Positions 57,788-64,000 of a DNA stretch of 64,000 nt are shown one piece after another (the first letter of the stretch is position 1; each line of letters starts with the position of its first letter). The DNA lies in the NCBI GenBank assembly GCA_001600175.1, contig BCJC01000001.1, positions 558,001 to 622,000 on the forward strand, in the 5' to 3' direction. Source of the stretch: Erythrobasidium yunnanense. Taxonomy: Eukaryota; Basidiomycota; Cystobasidiomycetes; Erythrobasidiales; Erythrobasidiaceae. Below the pieces are notes generated by a model, which was not told where the DNA came from, did not search any database, and saw only the letters and a program-made list of their open reading frames with translations. The translations under genes and the position numbers were made by a program.

Positions 57788-57946
57788 GTGAGCAACAACA
57801 ACAGCAAGCGACACATCTTTAATGAAACGGGGGCTACTGCTATATCGGCCCCAGGTGCAGTAGCAGCTCCTGTCATTGCGCAGCAATCTGGATCAGCGAG
57901 GTCTATTCGATTGTCCAGCGAGGCTTTCATGCTGCTACCTGCTTCC
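57788..57946 (+). pseudogene. Cluster copy 2: 5' fragment
   Basis: About 150 bases read GTG AGC AAC AAC AAC AGC AAG and align with the first exon of copy 4 (SNNNSK, PVxAQxSGS). The position of the ATG is GTG, and the splice donor appears as GCGAGG instead of GTGAGA. No second exon with the CPP..RCGPGY motif or the transmembrane helix follows before copy 3. I read it as a relic of an additional copy, closest to copy 4. Confidence 0.55.
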
Positions 57947-58082
57947 ATCGCGCTAGCGATTCCTCCGCATCAGATGACGGCTACGCGCTGCCTTTCTATG
58001 TCAAAGGCCCATGAACGGGAAAGCTTGCCAAGGCCCTCCCCTTTCGAAGAATGAGCGGAGGTCGTCAGGTCACTGAAGGGGC

Positions 58083-58911
58083 ATGGGACATGGGCCTATA
58101 AAATCTGCCTCTCTGCCCAACTCCCATCTTGACTTCTGCCTCAATCGACTCAAGCAGGCAAACGAATATCAGCACGAAACCTCAGATACGAACAGCCTGA
58201 GCAACGACATAAGCAGCCGTAGACACATCTCTGGCCGTCGACTAGTGACCGCGGTCCTCGCTGGGGGCGCAGCGGCAAGTCCATTTGTAACAACGACAGG
58301 AGCAGGCCCCTCGATAACATCTCTTGATCCCGCCGGTGAGTGACTTGTCTGTTATCTTACGTCAGGGTTGCTGAAGTAGAGTCTCCAATCAAGGCTTCAC
58401 TGCTGTTGACCCTGCGAGCTCAAATCCCCAAGGGGTCCTCAGCAGGAAGGGTTCTAGTCTTGCTCCTCAACAAAGCTCAAAAGCCATGCATCAAGGAAAT
58501 TACGGTCAGCCGTCGAAGAGTGCGAACCCTCCCGTAATCACTGTAGAAACGACGCCGCACCGCAAGGTTAGCCAAAGTAATCCTTCACCTCGGAGTCAGA
58601 GAAAGCGATCCGATTCAACCACACTACCTGGCAATTCAACTCTGAAGGATGCTTCCGTCACTCTTCCCAATGACCCCACTGTGGTCATTACTCCCTTGGC
58701 AGCTGTCGAAACATGCCCGCCTCTGCCAACAGGCCGTTGCGGGCCAGGATACACTGCCGATAAGGGGAGCAACAGATGTAAGAATGCCAAAGAGAGACGC
58801 GACGGCAAGATCATCCTCGGATCAGTATTAGGCGGTATCTTCGTAGGGCTACCGCTCCTCGCCGGGGGAGGCTACGCGACCTACAAGTGCTTGAGACCTA
58901 GGCGCCGCTAG
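58083..58911 (+). CDS. Cluster copy 3: small single-pass secretory-pathway protein
   Basis: This is the most complete member. Exon 1 reads SNDISSRRHISGRRLVTAVL then AGGAAASPFVTTTGAG, a signal-peptide-like segment. A phase-1 intron (GTGAGT to AATCAAG) joins GFTAVDPASSNPQG. Exon 2 contains ANPPVITVETTPHRKVSQS, RKRSDSTTLPGNST, ETCPPLPTGRCGPGYTADKG ending in RC, a transmembrane helix (GSVLGGIFVGLPLLAGGGY) and LRPRRR. The position of the expected ATG is CTG (58197). An in-frame ATG exists at 58083, but it lies upstream of the TATA box. Translation may therefore need a CTG start or another transcript. Function is unknown. Confidence 0.6.
58097..58103 (+). promoter_or_regulatory. TATA box of cluster copy 3
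   Basis: TATAAAA followed by TCTG lies 94 bases between its end and the SNDISSR segment that corresponds to the start of the other copies. The same TATAAAATCTG word precedes copy 4. Confidence 0.5.
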
Positions 58912-59218
58912 TAGCTGAGCATTTCCACAAATGCCACTCTTGCGTGCGTTCTCAGCTCTAGGCGACGACCCTTTCATGCCTGATCATGATTCCTGCCTGA
59001 GAGCTCCTGACAAATTCTTACTGTAGTTCGTCGTCTGTATCGTGTAGGCAGCAAAGTCTTCCACCGTGATGTCCGCATGCACTTCATAAAACCCTTCAAA
59101 ACCTGAAGACTGGCAACCGGCTGTGTTTTTGGTCTGCATACGTCGCAGGCGATTGTGAAAACCCAAAATTCCTCTAATCTGTGTCTGTAGTGCCCTCTAT
59201 GCTTCACACGTACTAACG

Positions 59219-59225
59219 TATAAAA
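59219..59225 (+). promoter_or_regulatory. TATA box of cluster copy 4
   Basis: TATAAAA followed by TCTG lies about 50 bases before the ATG at 59275. It matches the word upstream of copy 3, which suggests the promoter was duplicated with the gene. Confidence 0.5.
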
Positions 59226-59274
59226 TCTGAGATCACAACCCCAAGGTCAAAGCTCGATTGCCTTCCTCTCCGCG

Positions 59275-59837
59275 ATGAGTAACAACAACAGCAAGCAACA
59301 TATCACCAAAGGCAGACTGGCTACGGCTGTTCTGGCTGGAAGCGTACTAGCGACTCCTGTCTCTGCGCAGCCGTCTGGATCTACAGCTACGTCTCTTCGT
59401 ATCGCCAGTGAGAAATTCGTTGACTTTTGCTAGCCAAGCGCATCTGAGCATGATTATGCAGAACACAATACTGTAACCAATCCTACTTGCACTCCCTTGC
59501 AGCCCTCAGTCCTCGTGACCTCTCCCACCCTTGATGGCGATGTTATCCAATTGCGCGGAGTGACAGACAGGCGATCTGCAGAGCCACTCGACCATCCTCC
59601 GGAACCGGGCGACCTGCAGGATGGCGCTAGCGCAGCTAGTATCCGGCCAGCAAATCGAGCATCCCAGTCGCAACAAAGAATCGCAAGCCAGGAATTCGCG
59701 AAGGTAGCTCCAGTCGCGGGCCCAGACGCGATGGTAAAGCTATCTCGGGATCAGTGTTGAGCGGACCAATCGTTGGAGTACCACTGATCGCTCTGGGTAT
59801 CTACGCTGGGTCCAGATGCCTGAGACGTAGGCGCTGA
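59275..59837 (+). pseudogene. Cluster copy 4: small single-pass secretory-pathway protein, decayed 3' part
   Basis: Exon 1 is intact: MSNNNSKQHITKGRLATAVL then AGSVLATPVSAQPSGS, a good signal peptide, with a GTGAGA donor. Exon 2 has diverged. The ETCPP..RCGPGY motif is no longer readable and the transmembrane part (VLSGPIVGVPLIALGIYAGS, then RCLRRRR) lies in a frame different from the rest. The open frame from exon 1 could continue to 59760 and would give a secreted protein without an anchor. I read the copy as decayed, although a truncated secreted product is possible. Confidence 0.5.
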
Positions 59838-60515
59838 AGGTTGCATTACCAGTGTGTGCTCTCCGCTTCCCCTCTACTACGATTTAGTCTTTATTTTCTG
59901 TCGGCCATGCTGTCTAGCCTCCGGCCTTGAACCTCTTTTCAGCTCTTTCGTCGAATCCTATATTGACGTTGCTCGTTCAGCGCCATCGGACGAGGCAGGT
60001 ACACCTATATCATTGCTGCTGGTGCCCACTCGTAAAACAGCCACGTCGCCATACGGTACCGTCACCCGAGATTTTGTCGACTTTGTATATCGTCGTGACA
60101 GGCCCGAAGTTCGCTGATCTGTCCAGCATGTAGCGATACTAATGCTGTATTGACAGTCAGAAACGCTGACTGGGTATGTTGATGTGGGATGTTGTATTCA
60201 CCTGCAACGCAGCTCGCTTTTGCATTGAGGAGGCGGTTCCAGAGCTGCTTCGGGTGGTAAGACCTGAGTTCTGGCATTATGCGAGTGCTGAGGCTGTACT
60301 GGCATAGTAAGCAGATCCTTGAGGATTTCCAAATCGACCGTGTAATTCCCCTTTGACCAGCTTTCCGGAAGTCGGGCGCTTTGTGAATACGATGGCCGCG
60401 ACCGAACAGCTTAGTAACGGCTCGAGCTCCTTTTAAGTGCATCCAAGCACTAGCAGAACAGTTATGGATAGATAAAAACGGTAAGCACAGAATTGATTGG
60501 GATGCATTGCTGGTC
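59838..60515. other. Intergenic region after the cluster
   Basis: No further cluster copy could be recognised. A minus-strand frame at 60062-60442 (ATG-headed, 126 codons) shows neither introns nor a recognisable pattern and is left uncalled. The rest holds 3' flanks only. Confidence 0.35.
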
Positions 60516-61085
60516 CTATCTGGCGTCCAAAAGCACTATAGTATAGGTGTCACTGCCACAAGATTGGACAGCATGGGTGCTATTGAAGTGCCAGAGCAAT
60601 AGACCAACTCGACCCCAAGATATCCCTTTGGCGTTCACTGCATCGGCAAGCTTGGCCAGGAGTTGTTTGTCTTGATCCTTCATAAAGTGAGAAAGGCCAA
60701 TCTTTGCGATGCACGGGCCTTGCTCAATCAAGATATCACAGTCGGCACCCGCGAAGCGTATCTCCTTGATCTTGTAGCAGAAGTCGCGAGATCTGGACGA
60801 CGAGCGCGATTTGCGGCGGCCATTCTGCTGTCCAGCTGAAGTGACCTCTTCGGAGACGCTGCCGAGACTGGCTCGTCTCGAGTGGGGTTTGTTGTCCCCG
60901 AATGACTTTGCGTGCGCTTTTGCAGATTCCAGCTGCATCAGCTTGTTGGCGAGCGCAAGTTCCAATTTCTTCACTTCGTCGGACAGAGCTGTCACCTTCT
61001 TCTGTGCTAGAAGCTTTTGCTGTTCATGTTCATCGTATGTGGGACCTGTCCATCGACCGCCTGCTATGCTACCGAAGACAGACAT
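60516..61085 (-). CDS. Hypothetical protein with coiled coil and compact C-terminal domain
   Basis: This is a single-exon frame of 189 codons from MSVFGSIAGGRWTGPTYDEH. Residues 18-55 form a coiled coil (KLLAQKKVTALSDEVKKLEL). A Ser/Arg-rich linker (GRRKSRSSSRSRD) follows. The C-terminal 80 residues look folded: CYKIKEIRFAGADCDILIEQ, IAKIGLSHFMKDQDKQLLAK and WGRVGLLLWHFNST. No family was recognised. It lies head to head with the PRCC gene, 270 bases apart. The start is chosen because upstream sequence in the same frame lacks an ATG with a good context. Confidence 0.55.
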   Translation of the reverse strand: MSVFGSIAGGRWTGPTYDEHEQQKLLAQKKVTALSDEVKKLELALANKLMQLESAKAHAKSFGDNKPHSRRASLGSVSEEVTSAGQQNGRRKSRSSSRSRDFCYKIKEIRFAGADCDILIEQGPCIAKIGLSHFMKDQDKQLLAKLADAVNAKGISWGRVGLLLWHFNSTHAVQSCGSDTYTIVLLDAR

Positions 61086-61355
61086 GGTTCGAGTGCTTCT
61101 TGAATGTCGGTATGAGGGAGACAGCTGCGCTTTCGAGGGAGTTTGAGGACATCTGACAGTAAGCGCAAGTGGTCCGCTTGACAAAGGTCAGCTGGGTGTG
61201 AAAGGTCAGAGCTTGCATCCTTTTGAGCATAACGGCAGTTGCGTAAGTGTGTTCTTGAATGTGCAGGTAGGTAGGATCAGGATGAATGTCAGGAAGGAGA
61301 GGAGATGTACGGTATCTTGCTTTGATTTCATCGACGTTGCGACCGATACCATACG

Positions 61356-62738
61356 ATGCCTCTGAGCCTGCCGCCTCCGAAAGCTTCAAGCAGTTCTGTC
61401 AGTGGTAGTAGTAGCAGTGTTCCATCAGCTGGGATATCGACAAAGAGCGAGAATGGTCAAGAAGCAAGACCAGCCATAGCCTCTGGATCTGGGACAAATT
61501 TCAGTGGAAATGGCAACAGCAGCAGCGATAACGGCAGCAAGAGTATAGGCGGTCTATCACTTCCACCGCCAAAGACAAAGAGCAAACAGCAATCCGCGAG
61601 TCAGCCCAAGAAGTTTCATCTTGATTTACCGAAAGCACGCTCGTCAGGCGAGCTTGATGGCACTGATACGCAAGAACAAGGACCTACGAAACGCGCAAGA
61701 GTGATAGACGATACTGCTGGGCCATCCTCGGGCCTCAGAGGTCTATTGCCAGAGCCAAAAGCGAAACCTACAGGAGGGCTAGATCTTCCGAGTCCGGAGA
61801 CATTAGGCAGCAATGGACTTGCACCTACATCCTCCTTGAAAGGCTTACTACCTCATACGTTGAAGGGCAAAGGAAAAGCAGTGGAAAAGAAGCCTGAGCC
61901 GGCAGACGTACAAGCGATACCTGCGGATGACAAGGCGAAAGCCCCAGCAGAGGACCAGGCTGTTCTCGACTTCTTTGGTTTGGGTGAGTAGCATTTGTAT
62001 TTCCAGCAGTCCTATGCTGATGATTTTCTTGCAGCGAGCGAATCTGCAGATGAACCCGAGCAGCCAGCTGTTGACTTCTTTGGTCTGGGAGCTTCAACGC
62101 CTGCTGCAAATACCAAGAAAGAAGCCCCCAAACCAGCGACTACAGCTCCTCCCCCCAGATCAAAGACAATCTCCGCTACATCAACCGCTCCACAACGCAC
62201 TACCACCTCAAGTGTCAAGATCTCTGCGGCGCCAACTACCGCTGCACCAGATCTCGCATCCAATTACTATGCAACGCTACCGCTAGCAACTCCGGGTGAC
62301 CCTTACCCTGGCTTCTACCAAAAACCCGATGGAAGCTGGGCGGCGAAACGGCCTGATGAGTGGGAGATCTGGGCGGCAGCAGCGAGCGGATGGAATCAAT
62401 CGCAAGAGCAACTGGATAAGAAGGATGAGATGCCGAAGGATTTCGAGCAGTCGGGTGTCGATCTGTCTGTAGAGGTCCGAGCGGAAGCATTGAGGAAAGC
62501 AGCGGCGGACGACCTTAATGCAAGACCTTCCAAGATTACAGATGAAGATAAGAAGAAGATGGAAGAGGAACAAGCGAACGTCAAGTCCAAGGCGAAGAAG
62601 TTTACGCATGTCGCGAGAAGCAGGCATCAGCTGGGCACACTCATTCAGGATGCTCAGACAAATCGGCAAGAATTGGAGGACAGGATAGCTCAGATGAAGA
62701 ACAACAAGCGAGGCGGTGGCGCCAAGTATGGTTTCTAG
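61356..62738 (+). CDS. PRCC: PRCC-like (mitotic checkpoint regulator, PRCC domain) protein
   Basis: It is a nuclear, spliceosome-associated protein related to human PRCC. The start MPLSLPPPKASSSSVSGSSS leads to a long Pro/Ser/Lys-rich part with repeated motifs (LSLPPPK, LDLPSPE) and a predicted nuclear signal (PTKRARV). One intron near 61987-62034 splits it. The C-terminal PRCC domain shows YYATLPLATPGDPYPGFYQK and the family-defining end ARSRHQLGTLIQDAQTNRQE to GGGAKYGF, corresponding to the AKYGF end of human PRCC. DFFGLG occurs on each side of the intron. The helical C-terminus should be the conserved core. Confidence 0.82.
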
Positions 62739-63200
62739 GTTTCTAACGCATGAGCTGAGCTGTAGAGGCGATTCCTGTCCCGGCCTTTTAGTGTTATTGA
62801 AAGGTGTTGACAACCATTTCCTGCGCGCGAACAATCGTATATAGCGTACAATGCAGCACTGACAAATCCGTCAGCTAACTCTCGCTGTATCATGAAAAGC
62901 GGCAAGTTGCGCCTGAGCTTGTCATGCGAACCAGCTGCATTGGCCGAGCTTAATTCGGAAACAGGAGTAGCGTACAACGCTTTACTCGTATGCAGCAACT
63001 GAAAATGCCGATATATGAAAAGGATACAGGAGGAGAATGCTAAAGGAGGTCATCAAGATCCGTCAAGGAGAGAATACGAAAGATAATGACGCCGTCAAGG
63101 CGTGGGATAGTGAAGTCCTGACATGAAATACGGAGCGCCACGAAAAGGGAAGGTATCGCAGATTTTCATGTCCAGGAAGCGTGACCCGAAGGCATCATCC
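62739..63200. other. Convergent intergenic region between PRCC and CAP genes
   Basis: About 460 bases separate two 3' ends. No gene, repeat or clear terminator element was recognised. Confidence 0.4.
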
Positions 63201-64000
63201 TTAGATGATCTTGTCCACATTCTGACCGAACTGTCCAGCGTAGTTGCCCTGTTCACATAAAAGCAGAATCAGTCTCGGCACAGGTTTCAGTCGGAAAATA
63301 GGCGTGAGCTTACCGCTGGGCTATAGTTGCAGACGGTGTATAGATTGTTTGTGAAGCCACGGAAGACTTCTGATCCGTCAGGGTTGACGAACTTTGAGCA
63401 TTTAGCTTGGTAGCATCCCAATTTTGTCGAAGCTTTCCAGACGACCTGGGTGAAGTGCGAGTAGTTTGGGTTGGAAGGGTTGTAGTCCTTCTCCTCGCTC
63501 ATCCATGCATCCACGACGTTCTGACCAGTCTGTGCATAACCTGCGGCTGCGGCCAGGTTCTGTCCTGCACCATTCGCGCCTCCGTGATGCCACACACACT
63601 TCTCAGCCCACGTCTTGGCAAGCGACGTAAGACCAGCATCCCATGTCATTGCTGGGGCATTGTGGGATTTACGAGCGTTATTATGCGCTACGAGAATGTC
63701 GGAGATGTAGCCAGATGGGCCGCCATTGCTGCTTCCACCGGTGTTAGCGGGAGGAGGTGTAGATGTGGTCTTTGTAATCGTGGCGGCTTTGCAGGTCGAG
63801 AAGTTGTCGCGGACTCTTTGGCAGGAAGCTGTAGGAGTTGCGCAAACTGTTCGGGTTCCGAACTGAGCTCCACACCGCTGGTTGGCAGATGCAGTGGTGA
63901 TGACAATGGTAGTAGCTCTGGCAGTGGATTGCCAGACGCCCGTGCCAGTTGTCTTTGGTGTAGCTCTCGCAGCAAGGACGGCTCGATCTATGCAGTCGAG
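63201..64000 (-). CDS. PRY1: CAP/SCP domain (PR-1, Pry-like) secreted protein, 5' end outside window
   Basis: The C-terminal CAP domain is complete: HNNARKSHNAPAMTWDAGLT, AEKCVWHHGGANGAGQNLAA, NPSNPNYSHFTQVVWKASTK, LGCYQAKC and VCNYSPAGNYAGQFGQNV. A phase-preserving last intron lies near 63250-63310. The first part in this window is a Thr/Ser-rich, cysteine-containing region (QRCGAQFG, VCATPTASCQRVRDNF) and a STPPPANTGGSSNGG linker. CAP proteins of fungi are secreted and bind sterols and other hydrophobic small molecules. The N-terminus with the expected signal peptide lies beyond base 64000. Confidence 0.85.

Noticed and set aside
60062-60442. ATG-headed minus-strand frame of 126 codons
   Set aside because: Composition looks random and nothing around it supports a gene. 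It cannot be excluded, but I would not annotate it.
1-64000. Virus-derived elements, rRNA or CRISPR arrays
   Set aside because: No supporting sequence was found anywhere in the window; all structure fits ordinary fungal genes.

Overview
The window is nuclear DNA of a fungus, most likely a basidiomycete with a compact genome. About 31 genes or gene candidates lie on both strands. Most are split by many short GT..AG introns, typically 45-80 bases and a few above 100. The proteins are fungal orthologues such as PHO89, ACR3, HRD1, SBA1, AIM41 and CAT2, alongside genes lost in budding yeast (translin, CSN6, a PRCC homologue, an ITFG1-like FG-GAP protein). The Ras protein resembles basidiomycete Ras2. 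The exact lineage cannot be fixed from sequence alone. I saw no rRNA, tRNA, CRISPR array, transposon or retrovirus-like element.

Layout, 1-16 kb: GMP synthase (GUA1), COP9 signalosome subunit CSN6 and a TTC27/Emw1-like TPR protein all run on the minus strand. A small, probably mitochondrial membrane protein, the phosphate symporter PHO89 and an FG-GAP type I membrane protein follow on the plus strand. A secreted or vacuolar M28 aminopeptidase closes this part. 16-30 kb: translin, a disordered protein, a zinc-finger/coiled-coil protein head to head with ADE2, an unknown acidic protein, the arsenite exporter ACR3, the Hsp90 co-chaperone SBA1 and a Ras GTPase.

30-45 kb: a serine-rich protein with a protein phosphatase 1 docking motif, a gene-poor stretch with one tiny candidate gene, two neighbouring genes sharing the same double zinc-finger module, the ERAD ubiquitin ligase HRD1, a TMEM184-like membrane protein, the mitochondrial protein AIM41 and an ER-Golgi L-type lectin. 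45-56 kb: several poorly conserved genes, a DUF2237 protein, an unknown polytopic membrane protein, an INO80F-like subunit and carnitine acetyltransferase (CAT2) with signals for two organelles.

56-60 kb: a tandem cluster of four related small genes for putative single-pass secretory-pathway membrane proteins, in various states of decay. 60-64 kb: an unknown coiled-coil protein, a PRCC homologue and a truncated CAP/PR-1 secreted protein at the window edge.

The genes do not form one pathway. GUA1 and ADE2 share purine synthesis but lie 19 kb apart. The least explained items are the 56.8-59.8 kb family and the paired double-zinc-finger genes at 33.2-35.9 kb.
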